From: an uncultured Lactobacillus sp.
GTDB taxonomy: Bacteria > Bacillota > Bacilli > Lactobacillales > Lactobacillaceae
NCBI RefSeq assembly: GCF_947367125.1
Contig: NZ_CANBCQ010000012.1
Location: 1-51,671, forward strand
Direction of reading: 5' to 3'
Length of the DNA: 51,671 bases
Shown: positions 24,213-32,584 of the stretch, piece after piece
Position numbering within the stretch: position 1 is the first letter of the stretch
How the letters are laid out: each line of letters begins with the position of its first letter
The notes under the pieces: model-generated
What the model was told of the DNA's origin: nothing
What the model saw: only the letters and a program-made list of their open reading frames with translations
The model's database searches: none
Translations under genes and position numbers: made by a program

Positions 24213-25055
24213 ATGACAAAGAATGTTAGACTTTTATCAACCATTAGTATCGCAGCCGCTTTAGTAGGTGGAAGCATTGCTATCCTAAACAATAACAATA
24301 ACGCTGAAACCACTGTACAAGCTGCTTCAATCAATTTGCCTTCAGGCTATACCAAGAGTGCCATTATTAAGTGGAACCAAACTGGTAAAGCAAGTAAGGC
24401 ATTAATCAATGCTTCTAAAAAAGGCATGAAAGAAAACACCGACAGTGGTGCTGGCTCAGACAATACTCTTGTTAACGTGACCAAATTGACCGCTGGCCAA
24501 CAAAGAGAATTGAGCGAATATACTTTAAGTTTAATTAATTCTGCTCGTCATCAACTTGGCAAGCAAGGCTGGACTTATAAAAAAGGTGCTTTAACTTTTG
24601 CAAATCGCGTAGCTAAAGAATACTACAGTCACAACAGATCTTGCTGGGATGCCGACCACTATGTTGCTGGAATTGAACGCGCAGCTAAAGCTTCAGGACT
24701 TAACTCAAGAGTAGGACAAGTTTATGAAGATGAAGCTGGTTTACCTATTTCTTCAACTTATCACACTAACTTACGTCCAATGTCAGTATTGAAGAACCAA
24801 ATTTACTTCAACGTTAAGCAAATGCTTTTCGGTGGTTTCTCAGGTGCTGATAGTCAAATGAATGATTCATCAAGATATATTGAATGGGAACACGCTGGTG
24901 ACTTACTTGGTTGCCGTACCAAGAGTTACGATGCTAAGACTAAATACTTTGGTGTTAGCTTTAGCGGTTTAAAGGGTGACGAAAGTAAAGTTAGTGTTCA
25001 CATGATGGGCGTTGCTAAGCGTTACATCCAAAACTACAGAAAATTTAACCGTTAA
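24213..25055 (+). CDS. Secreted SEC10/PgrA surface-exclusion-domain protein (CAP-like)
   Basis: 280 residues. A signal peptide (LLSTISIAAALVGGSIAIL) ends at VQAA, about residue 37. The mature part holds a CAP-like core: LTAGQQRELSEYTLSLINSA, FANRVAKEYY and the long stretch ending WEHAGDLLGC, then GVSFSGLKG. Lactobacilli of this group carry several such proteins, often S-layer-associated; none of the usual anchoring motifs (LPXTG, SLAP) is visible here. Function is unproven; the name comes from enterococcal surface-exclusion proteins. Long leader and terminator indicate a single-gene unit. Confidence 0.85.
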   Translation: MTKNVRLLSTISIAAALVGGSIAILNNNNNAETTVQAASINLPSGYTKSAIIKWNQTGKASKALINASKKGMKENTDSGAGSDNTLVNVTKLTAGQQRELSEYTLSLINSARHQLGKQGWTYKKGALTFANRVAKEYYSHNRSCWDADHYVAGIERAAKASGLNSRVGQVYEDEAGLPISSTYHTNLRPMSVLKNQIYFNVKQMLFGGFSGADSQMNDSSRYIEWEHAGDLLGCRTKSYDAKTKYFGVSFSGLKGDESKVSVHMMGVAKRYIQNYRKFNR

Positions 25056-25096
25056 AATTGACGCTGTAGTTAGAACTTAATAAAGTTTCCTAATCC

Positions 25097-25136
25097 AAGA
25101 GTTTAAATGGTACAGTCAGCCGTTTGAACTCTTTTT
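25097..25136 (+). terminator. Terminator of the SEC10/PgrA-type gene
   Basis: AAGAGTTTAAA / TTTGAACTCTT stem with one G-U pair, then TTTATTTTG, about 45 bases past the stop. Confidence 0.75.
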
Positions 25137-25457
25137 ATTTTGTCTTTTTTTCGTCAAAATCCTGCTTAAATAAGCAAAAACGTGTATCTTTTCAATTGAG
25201 TTATCTAATTTATTCGCCATCATTAGTTAATATTAATAATTGGCTGATTTACTCTACTATCACGTTATCTTTTAAAATGCTATTATATCAGCTTTTTCCT
25301 TTATTTTTTCTAGTTATTTAGCAAAACAAGCAAGTTTATTTTTACTAACGAAATTTTTCTCAAATAATTTTTAAGCGAAATTATGATATTGCTTCAGCTT
25401 ACACCAACTATTAAGTTATTTTTATTTAAAAATAGTATTGCCAAGCTAAATATTAAC
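25137..25457. other. AT-rich intergenic region before the TetR gene
   Basis: About 320 bases. An open frame of 65 codons on the plus strand overlaps the terminator, lacks a ribosome binding site and has a composition unlike a real protein. Nothing else is supported. Confidence 0.6.
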
Positions 25458-25474
25458 TGATATATTCTATATCA
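25458..25474. promoter_or_regulatory. Putative TetR operator
   Basis: TGATATA-TTC-TATATCA, a perfect 7-bp-arm palindrome about 50 bases before the tetR-type gene; placement suits autoregulation. Confidence 0.5.
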
Positions 25475-25523
25475 ACGTGTTGGATGAACACAAAAACTAG
25501 ACTAGCATTAGGAGGAAAACATA

Positions 25524-26012
25524 ATGTACATCCAGTTTTTTGAAAATGTATTAAAAAGGGAATTTTCACAAAGGACAATTGATAAGTATTCAATCCGAGA
25601 TTTTTGTTTAGCTGCCAAGATTAGCCGTGGTACTTTTTACCGTAACTTTAAGAATTTTGATGACTTGTTTTGCCAAATTTTGCAATTTGAAATAGATTAC
25701 TATTTTACCCGCCTTCAATCAAGCAACTTGCGCAAAACAATTCATCGTTTGTTACTCCAAATTGAAGCCGATGCGATCTATTATCGCAACATCCATCATT
25801 TTGCGAGTAGTCGCATTCGTACACAACTAAATCATGCCCTTTTTGTTGCAATCCAAAAATTACTGTTCAATAGCGAGCTTTCTAACAAACATATCCAGAG
25901 CATCTCTGGCTTAATTTTCATCCGTATTTTAGATTGGGTCTCTCATGACTACCAAGACAATCTCATCAATGTTTATACCGATATTGAATGCATTGTTCAA
26001 CATCATCTATGA
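25524..26012 (+). CDS. TetR/AcrR-family regulator
   Basis: 162 residues with an AGGAGGAAAA ribosome binding site. The N-terminal helix-turn-helix reads YSIRDFCLAAKISRGTFYRNFKNFDDLF (about residues 22-50), the TetR signature including GTFYRxF. The ligand domain is short (about 110 residues). No adjacent transporter or enzyme gene points to its target; the palindrome upstream suggests autoregulation. It converges on hpt across a shared terminator. Confidence 0.85.
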   Translation: MYIQFFENVLKREFSQRTIDKYSIRDFCLAAKISRGTFYRNFKNFDDLFCQILQFEIDYYFTRLQSSNLRKTIHRLLLQIEADAIYYRNIHHFASSRIRTQLNHALFVAIQKLLFNSELSNKHIQSISGLIFIRILDWVSHDYQDNLINVYTDIECIVQHHL

Positions 26013-26015
26013 AGC

Positions 26016-26048
26016 AAAAGGCTACTAAAATTGAATTAGTAGCCTTTT
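26016..26048. terminator. Bidirectional terminator between tetR-type gene and hpt
   Basis: AAAAGGCTACTAA-AATTGA-ATTAGTAGCCTTTT hairpin with A/T flanks for both directions. Confidence 0.85.
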
Positions 26049-26051
26049 CAT

Positions 26052-26585
26052 TTAAGCATAAATTTTATGTTTTAAAACGCCAACATATGGCAAGTTACGG
26101 TATAAGCCGTTGTAATCAAGTCCATAGCCAACCAAAAAAGCGTCTGGCACTTGAAAACCATAATAATCTGCATGGAAATTAACCAGTCTAGTTGCTGGCT
26201 TATCGAGCATTGCTACTACTTCAACACTAGCAGCACCACGATCCTTCATTACTTCACTTAAAGCCTGCAACGTACGACCAGTATCAATAATATCTTCCAT
26301 AAAGATTACCGGACGCCCTTTAACATCTGACTTAATATCTTGCGTAATCTTAACTTTGCCGGTAGATTCTGCCCCAGCATAGCTTGACGCCTTGATTGGA
26401 TCAATATTCAATTTGAAATTAAGCCGTTTAATCATATCACTGGCAAAAATCATTGCGCCATTTAATACAGGAATAACAATCGGTTGCTTGCCCTGATATT
26501 TTTGATTTAATTCAGCAGCCATCTCATCCATCCGCTTATTCAATTGTTCCTGATCAAACAAAACTTTTTCAATATCGTTGTTCAT
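26052..26585 (-). CDS. hpt: Hypoxanthine phosphoribosyltransferase
   Basis: 177 residues, the usual HPRT length. The PRPP-binding loop is VIFMEDIIDTGRTL (about residues 93-106), the flexible loop KASSYAGAESTGKV, and the purine-contact segment FLVGYGLDYNGLYRNLPYVG. It converts hypoxanthine (and usually guanine) plus PRPP to IMP/GMP in purine salvage. In many Firmicutes hpt lies between tilS and ftsH; here it stands alone next to accessory genes. Confidence 0.95.
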   Translation of the reverse strand: MNNDIEKVLFDQEQLNKRMDEMAAELNQKYQGKQPIVIPVLNGAMIFASDMIKRLNFKLNIDPIKASSYAGAESTGKVKITQDIKSDVKGRPVIFMEDIIDTGRTLQALSEVMKDRGAASVEVVAMLDKPATRLVNFHADYYGFQVPDAFLVGYGLDYNGLYRNLPYVGVLKHKIYA

Positions 26586-26758
26586 TATTTGTCTACCCTT
26601 TAAATTATATTTTTGCTAACGATCAGATTTTAGCATGATTTAGTTATAAAATGAAGTTATTTAGTAACAAAAGTGGATAATTCAGTCATTTATATAATAA
26701 ATTGCACTAAAATCGTTCGTGTTTTTGTATAAGCATAGAAAATTTTTACCTAAATTAA

Positions 26759-26797
26759 ATAAGCATCCCTCAACCTAAAAAAGTTAAGGATGCTTAT
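26759..26797 (-). terminator. Terminator of the GNAT gene
   Basis: Minus-strand AAGCATCCTTAAC ... GTTGAGGGATGCTT hairpin with a bulge; T-rich sequence follows on the minus strand. Confidence 0.6.
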
Positions 26798-26801
26798 CTT
26801 A

Positions 26802-27368
26802 CTAAATTTCTTTAATCATATGATCATAAGTCCGATCGCCAATTGTCATCGATTTCTGCACCTTGTATCCCTTATGCTCATACAAGGTCTGGGCGCGCGG
26901 ATTTTCTTGATCAACATTCAAACTAATAATATGATAGCCATGCTTCAGTGCCACCCGCTCTGCTTCGTCCATCAGCTTGCTGGCAATATGTTCACCCCAA
27001 TGATCAGGATGAACGGCTAGCGCATCAATATACCACTCATGTGGCCAAGCTTCCTGATCATCAAAAATCACTGTTGAAATTGGCAACCCAACATTAGCAT
27101 AATTACGCCGCAGAACAATATCAATAATCTTTTGGTCCTTATACGGGTACATATCCAAAATTCCGACCACTTGACCATGATCTTCGGCCACCCAGATGCG
27201 GCGATATGAATAGCGGTAATCTTCTGAAATGAAGCCTAGTTTCATCAAACTATAAAATTGATCTTCTGGCAATGACTCGATTGACTTCATCTGCATTTCA
27301 TCAAAAATTTGCTTTAAGATCGGATAGACAAAAGGAAAATCCGTCTTTTTTGCTCGTCTAATAATCAT
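26802..27368 (-). CDS. GNAT acetyltransferase
   Basis: 188 residues from the ATG at 27368, preferred over a GTG 15 bases upstream because GGGAG is correctly spaced for it. The Pfam acetyltransferase core shows WYIDALAVHPDHWGEHIASKLMDEAE (pantetheine-binding loop with a degenerate R/Q-x-x-G) and SLNVDQENPRAQTLYEHKGY. It lies 23 bases past the stop of the 715-codon gene and is probably in the same transcript. Substrate unknown. Confidence 0.87.
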   Translation of the reverse strand: MIIRRAKKTDFPFVYPILKQIFDEMQMKSIESLPEDQFYSLMKLGFISEDYRYSYRRIWVAEDHGQVVGILDMYPYKDQKIIDIVLRRNYANVGLPISTVIFDDQEAWPHEWYIDALAVHPDHWGEHIASKLMDEAERVALKHGYHIISLNVDQENPRAQTLYEHKGYKVQKSMTIGDRTYDHMIKEI

Positions 27369-27390
27369 TAACTTCACTCCCACCTAAAAA

Positions 27391-29538
27391 TTATTCATCA
27401 GCATGATCATTTTCAAACAAATCAACATCTTTAACTACTTCAAACTTCATTGGATGTTCTGGTTGATACTGCAATAAATCAACTAAAGTTGTAGCCTTAG
27501 GCTCCAGCAATTTGCTATCATGCATTAACCGATATAAGGCAAAGACTTGCGCATAAGTTGCCCGAATTAGTAGTCCATCAGCTTGGTAAGCTGCGTCATT
27601 ATCATCTACTTGCATCGCAGTAGTTAAATAGTCACGCAGTTTTCTTTCATCATAATCTTGGCCCATCATTTCTTTTAGCGCCGGATTCAAGTCAGCATAA
27701 GTTTGCGATAGCTTAGTGATTCGTTCAAAATTGTAGGCCAAGTCAGTGTCGATCTGCTCCATATCGGCTTGATCAAGTTTATCCTGATTGTTCCGAACTC
27801 CAGCAGCTAAATTGTCAAGTGCTTCACCAAAAGCACCAAAAACATAGTCTAACCCTAATTGGGTCTCCATTTGTTCGGGCTCTAGATCACTTAATTGGGC
27901 TGCACTTTGCGCATTCCAAGCAAAAGAAGGACTGATGATGCGACTAGGCGTCTGGAACAAAATTCCTGCTAAACCTTGCTTGGCTGAGTATTGAACATTA
28001 ATTGAACCAGGTACAAAATCGCAGCGCTGCTCCAGCTTTTCTACTGCTGCTTGGAGCTTAGCATATAAGTCAGCCACAATACCTGATGTATCACCTTGAC
28101 CGTTATCAAGCACAATTGAGCCATTTTGCCAGGTATCATGCGGATTATTTTCAGCTAAAACAGAGAAATTCTTGTCAGGATTAAAGCCACTAGCAATATC
28201 CTGCGTTGGTAAATAAACGAGAGCGTGACCCAAGAAATCGGTAATCGCATTAGCATTTTGGTCATCGCCAATTGAATCGATATATGCCATTAAAGTGTAG
28301 AGATAGCCATAGCCTAGTTGATTGATAATCCCGATTAAGTCAGTCTTGTCCTCACTATCACTTGCCTGAATATAACTGCTCAATTTTTGCCGTAAATCTG
28401 TAAGCTTCCGGTCATTGGTGCTGCTTAAATAGTTATCGACATCAGGGATGCTGGCAGAAAAGCCCAAAATTATCCGGTACAAGTAGTCCAAATCAGCGCA
28501 ATAGCCGTCCCAATCTTGTTCGCTAATTTGCCCGGCCGTATCTTGCAAGTCACGCGCAAAATTCAAAATAAAGGAAATAGCCAGATGAGTTGCGCATTGC
28601 TCTGTATTTTCCTGCTCAATCATTGCCGCAGTTTTAGTACCTAGAATATCATTACGGAAAATCATCACATCATTAGGTGACTGCAAGTAGACAATCACGT
28701 CATGTTGCGTCTCATCATATTCCACGCCCAAAGCGCCAGCAGGAATCAAATTATTTTTGACCAATAAATCACCTGCTTGACGTAATTTTTTTGCTAATTT
28801 TTCCGCTTCTGCTCGCTCAATTGGCTCACCCATCAAGTTAGAATCAGCGCCAGTTGCTGCAGCTTGATCAGCTAAATTTGCTAATAAAGAAAAATCAGGA
28901 TCTGGCTTGAACAAGCATGAATCATGAGGGACCTCGACTGTTAAGTGATAAAGCAGTTGTCCTGCAGTTTTGCTATCATCGGTTGAACGCTGCACTTCTT
29001 GATAAATTCCCCATAAATAGGCAAACGGCATCCCTGCTAGCTGCGTTTCAGTTTCGGCTAATACATCAGCGGCAAACACGCCGCTTGTAGTTAAAATCTG
29101 TTGCAATTCTGCCTTGATCTTTTCAGCAGAAAAATCAGCTGTATCTTGATAATAATCATTAATCGCTTCACTTTGCTTAGTCAATTTATACCAGGCATTG
29201 TACAAATAATCCATATCTTGGCGCAATTGCTCCGGATCAAGCCCGGTCCTCTCTTTTGGCGCCGTGGCATCCATAAAACTGCCAGCCCAACTAACAATAA
29301 TCCCCTCGCCGTTAGAAGTATCATCTTGCTCAAGCAAGTAGTCATAAGTTTGCACGTTCAAAAGTAAACTAGGCACAATTAAGTTATTTGGCGTTTGTAA
29401 GTAAAGCAAGACACTGCCGTCATCAGGATCTAATTCAGTATTTATAGAATTAGGCACAATACAGTTTAGCTGCTTAATCCAACTAATTGCATCGTTAATT
29501 TTATTCATTACTTGCTTTAGTTTTGCATCTTCAGTCAT
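27391..29538 (-). CDS. Large acidic protein of three tandem unknown modules
   Basis: 715 residues, no signal peptide or membrane helix, strongly acidic (ends FENDHADE). Three related modules of about 240 residues start near residues 10, 245 and 485. Each begins with a helix and a strand pair ending in Y/F-L/Q-T/S-P (LLYLQTPNNLIVPS; VIVYLQSPNDVMIF; GILFQTPSRIISPS). Each ends with a variant of L-x-x-L-x-x-x-x-P...DxxFSVLA (modules 1 and 2: DPDFSLLAN; DKNFSVLAEN; module 3 diverges). Not recognised as a named family. Strong AAAGGAG ribosome binding site; a GNAT gene follows closely. Confidence 0.85.
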   Translation of the reverse strand: MTEDAKLKQVMNKINDAISWIKQLNCIVPNSINTELDPDDGSVLLYLQTPNNLIVPSLLLNVQTYDYLLEQDDTSNGEGIIVSWAGSFMDATAPKERTGLDPEQLRQDMDYLYNAWYKLTKQSEAINDYYQDTADFSAEKIKAELQQILTTSGVFAADVLAETETQLAGMPFAYLWGIYQEVQRSTDDSKTAGQLLYHLTVEVPHDSCLFKPDPDFSLLANLADQAAATGADSNLMGEPIERAEAEKLAKKLRQAGDLLVKNNLIPAGALGVEYDETQHDVIVYLQSPNDVMIFRNDILGTKTAAMIEQENTEQCATHLAISFILNFARDLQDTAGQISEQDWDGYCADLDYLYRIILGFSASIPDVDNYLSSTNDRKLTDLRQKLSSYIQASDSEDKTDLIGIINQLGYGYLYTLMAYIDSIGDDQNANAITDFLGHALVYLPTQDIASGFNPDKNFSVLAENNPHDTWQNGSIVLDNGQGDTSGIVADLYAKLQAAVEKLEQRCDFVPGSINVQYSAKQGLAGILFQTPSRIISPSFAWNAQSAAQLSDLEPEQMETQLGLDYVFGAFGEALDNLAAGVRNNQDKLDQADMEQIDTDLAYNFERITKLSQTYADLNPALKEMMGQDYDERKLRDYLTTAMQVDDNDAAYQADGLLIRATYAQVFALYRLMHDSKLLEPKATTLVDLLQYQPEHPMKFEVVKDVDLFENDHADE

Positions 29539-29654
29539 GGAAAAACTCCTTTATTATCATCGCAAAATGCTGTAAGCAATTACATTCTCACATATTTAGG
29601 GACTAATTGCATTATTTTTGCAGGACAATGTTAAGTAATTTGAAACTAAATATT

Positions 29655-30383
29655 TTACCGCTGATTATCATAGTGCCAACAAATCAGCTGATAAAATTGT
29701 TGCATGCTATAACCATACTTAGCAAAATAGCCATCAGGATCGGTATGCGTGGTATTGCCCAAATAATGGGTTACTTGGTGATGTGACCAAATTGTACCTA
29801 AACCGCCGCTTTTACCATCCATCACATCTTGTTTAGCAGATTTCTTTTTATTTAATGTCCAATTCTTTTGTGTTGGTTGTGCCCAGCTGGGCTTCAATTG
29901 ATATTTATGTAACAAATATGCTACATAAATTGCGTCATTATTTACACTCCGTGCAAATTCATTAAAGTTGCGCCCTTCACACAATTCTACTTGAATATAC
30001 CGCCTATTGGCCGGCCGTCCCGCACCCCAGACAGCTCGAGTTGGAGTATGGATTTGTACCACTGCATCTTGATCTACAAAAGCATGCACATAAGCTTCAC
30101 GTTTGCGCCAGTTTTTTAAAAAAGTTTCAGCTTCTTTTCGTGCTGGCGTAGTAGTTGTTGTCTCATGAATGACAATTCCCTCTGGTTTATTATGCCGATA
30201 TGGCTCATCCTGTGTAAAAGTTGACTGTATTTTAGTTACACCAGGATAAGAAAAATGAGCTGCTTTGATATACAAATTAACATCAAGTTGCCGTTTAAAT
30301 TTAATCCCACAAATTACCAAAATAAGCATTATAGTTAACAGAAACGCACGCACTAATTTAATAGTTAATCTATTCTTCATCAA
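29655..30383 (-). CDS. Membrane-anchored N-acetylmuramoyl-L-alanine amidase (Amidase_2/PGRP)
   Basis: 242 residues. An N-terminal anchor (LVRAFLLTIMLILVICGI) is followed by an amidase_2 domain: zinc ligand His in GIVIHET, then VHAFVD, WGAGRP, YIQVELCE, and the second and third metal-site region WSHHQVTHYLGNTTHTDPDGYF. It should cleave the muramoyl-alanine bond of peptidoglycan at the outer membrane face. Its start overlaps the end of the wzy-like gene by 14 bases, tying it to the polysaccharide operon, an unusual partner for a wall hydrolase. Confidence 0.88.
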   Translation of the reverse strand: MMKNRLTIKLVRAFLLTIMLILVICGIKFKRQLDVNLYIKAAHFSYPGVTKIQSTFTQDEPYRHNKPEGIVIHETTTTTPARKEAETFLKNWRKREAYVHAFVDQDAVVQIHTPTRAVWGAGRPANRRYIQVELCEGRNFNEFARSVNNDAIYVAYLLHKYQLKPSWAQPTQKNWTLNKKKSAKQDVMDGKSGGLGTIWSHHQVTHYLGNTTHTDPDGYFAKYGYSMQQFYQLICWHYDNQR

Positions 30384-31515
30384 TATTACTTTCTTGAATA
30401 AACTTCAATTTATCAAATTGCGTTAAAACTAAACCGAATGTTAGCAAAAAGGGATTCATATTAACATTAGCAAAATAACCTTCTGATAATCCTACAAATA
30501 GCATTGCTAACATTGCAGGTACAATTGGCCACCAATTAACTCGAATTAAGTTAGCCAATGTCAACCCGTAATAGACTAAAAAGAGGACCGTAATAATTAT
30601 TCCTTGAGTAATTAACAGATTTAAATATCCTGTATCCAAAACATATTTGGAAGTATTGATTGTATGACCAAATAGCCCTATCCCATATTTATGGAAGAAA
30701 TATGATCCTAGCTGCAAACGATTAGATGTAAATAAGTCAAAAGCCTTTACCCAAGCATGCTGAGCATTAAGTTTATACCAAATTGCAAAAATTGCCGAGA
30801 TAATTGCTGCGATTAATGGCATTAAAACAACAAAATAATCAGTTACCCGGTAACGCCTAAGATTCAAATATTTAAATAATAAAATAAAAATCAAAAAGAT
30901 CATTGAACCCCAAATAGCGGTTCGAGAGCGTGACATAAATAAAAATGGCACCCAAGCCAATAATCCGCCCCAGAAAATATATCTAGAGAAGTATTTGTGC
31001 AATGTTACCAATTCCATAAACAAAATCATCGTCATTGCTCCCAACGTATTAGGGTTATTAAAACCTAGCCCTAATTTCCAACCAAAGACGACCGGATTAT
31101 AGACATTATGGGTAGCTAATAAACGTAACACGACAACCACTACACCGTAGCCAACAAGTCTCGACCAAAAATCAAGATAAAGCATACGCGGAAAACCAAT
31201 AATTGGTAATAAATACATTAAAAGCAAAGTAGATTTAAAATTCATATTTCCTGCTACTACTTTTTCCATAATTAATAGTGCTACAGTAAGTACTAAAATG
31301 CTTAAATTTCGTCTGCTGTCTAATGCACTAACTAATACACCGACCATCATTGCTATAAACAAAATTCGATTTAGCCCATTTAAAATAGCAGCATATTGGG
31401 GATGCAATTTTACATACTCTGTCATCATAATTACTTGGACAAAGACAGATAACGCATAACACCAGATCATGTATTGTTTAATTTTATATTCTAATTTTTG
31501 TAACCAATTCTGCAT
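30370..31515 (-). CDS. Wzy-like polysaccharide polymerase
   Basis: 381 residues with about ten transmembrane helices and a larger loop (about residues 245-300, AQHAWVKAFDLFTSNRLQLGSYFFHKYGIGLFG). Helices precede the conserved MSRSRTAIWG segment typical of O-antigen ligase/polymerase families. Such proteins polymerise lipid-linked repeat units outside the membrane. It lies between the flippase chimera and the amidase in one operon. Sequence divergence of Wzy proteins makes subfamily naming unsafe. Confidence 0.82.
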   Translation of the reverse strand: MQNWLQKLEYKIKQYMIWCYALSVFVQVIMMTEYVKLHPQYAAILNGLNRILFIAMMVGVLVSALDSRRNLSILVLTVALLIMEKVVAGNMNFKSTLLLMYLLPIIGFPRMLYLDFWSRLVGYGVVVVVLRLLATHNVYNPVVFGWKLGLGFNNPNTLGAMTMILFMELVTLHKYFSRYIFWGGLLAWVPFLFMSRSRTAIWGSMIFLIFILLFKYLNLRRYRVTDYFVVLMPLIAAIISAIFAIWYKLNAQHAWVKAFDLFTSNRLQLGSYFFHKYGIGLFGHTINTSKYVLDTGYLNLLITQGIIITVLFLVYYGLTLANLIRVNWWPIVPAMLAMLFVGLSEGYFANVNMNPFLLTFGLVLTQFDKLKFIQESNIDEE

Positions 31516-31590
31516 AAATAATTCCTTATTTTAATAGCTTTATTTCTTAATTTAAGTATAGATCTTTTATTAAGGAATAATGTATCTGAA

Positions 31591-32391
31591 TTACTTTTTC
31601 TTAAGTTGCTTAACTAATTTGAACAGGAATTGATTTCTTAGCAACAGCAAAATTGAAACATAAACCAGACCTGAAATGCTTACAGCCAAAACAATTTGGA
31701 TAAAGATATTCGAAACCCGTTCACATAAGCCACAAACTATTACGATCCCCATACAACCTACAAGAGCTTCAAAAATATTTTTACAAGTGTCCTTGTTCAA
31801 AATTATCAAATTAACTATATCGCGGCAGGTCCAATAATTTAATAGCATAGCACTAAGTTCTGCAATCACTGTGCCTATTGCCGCCCCTTGATCTGATAGT
31901 AGCGGGATCAAAACTAAATTTAGGCCTACATTAAGCAATGCGACCATAACTGTATTCCGTAAAATTAATGTTTCACGTTTAGCAACTATCAAAACACAAT
32001 CTGAAAATAGCCATGCCATAATAGAAAATAAGATTGCCCAAGAAATTATCCGCAAAGAACCAAGTGCAGATAAATACTTTTGACCAGCAATTAGTAAAAT
32101 TATTGCTCGACTTAGCATTGTAATACCAGTCACTATCGGCAAAGCCAGTAACAGCAGGCCATTAAATAATTGCTTTAAAAGACTGTTATATTCTAAGCAT
32201 CTTTTTTTGCCCCATAGCCAGGCTAAACGTGGGATTACTACTGTTAAGATCGCTGCTAACACGCCTTGAACAATGTGGTAAATTTTTACTACCACATTCT
32301 TAAAAGTTTGCTTTTTAAGCGAATCAAATAAATTAGGTAAATATTTTTCCACATTGTACACAGGTACAATTATTGATACTTCTATATCCAT
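31591..32391 (-). pseudogene. In-frame chimera: GT2 glycosyltransferase N terminus fused to Wzx flippase C terminus
   Basis: 266 residues from the ATG at 32391, chosen because GAGGAAAG precedes it. Residues 1 to about 32 are the opening of a GT2 glycosyltransferase (VSIIVPVYNVEKYLPNLFDSL), which breaks off before the DxD region. From about residue 35 the sequence becomes the C-terminal half of a Wzx/RfbX flippase (KIYHIVQGVLAAILTVVIPRL ... six or more membrane helices). Neither part is complete, so neither activity is expected. It is best explained by a deletion of several kilobases joining two genes of a polysaccharide cluster near 32290-32302. Confidence 0.85.
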
Positions 32392-32521
32392 TACTTTCCT
32401 CATTTCGTATCTATTTTACTAGCTTTGACAGGAATCATGAAACAAAAAGATGAGGCGTTAAAGCATTCTTATCTTTCATTCATTTGGTAATTGAGCCTTC
32501 ATAAAGTGCAAGCTATATCAC

Positions 32522-32550
32522 TTAGCATTCCTCATCAGTCGCACTACAAT
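32522..32550 (+). promoter_or_regulatory. Promoter of the choloylglycine-hydrolase family gene
   Basis: TTAGCA (32522-32527), 17-bp spacer, TACAAT (32545-32550), followed by GGGAGG before the ATG. Confidence 0.55.
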
Positions 32551-32584
32551 ATAACTGATTAATCTGAACAAGGGAGGTTTTAAT

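Noticed and set aside
25124..25321. 65-codon plus-strand frame after the SEC10/PgrA-type gene
   Set aside because: Starts inside the terminator, no ribosome binding site, AT-driven Phe/Leu/Ser composition.
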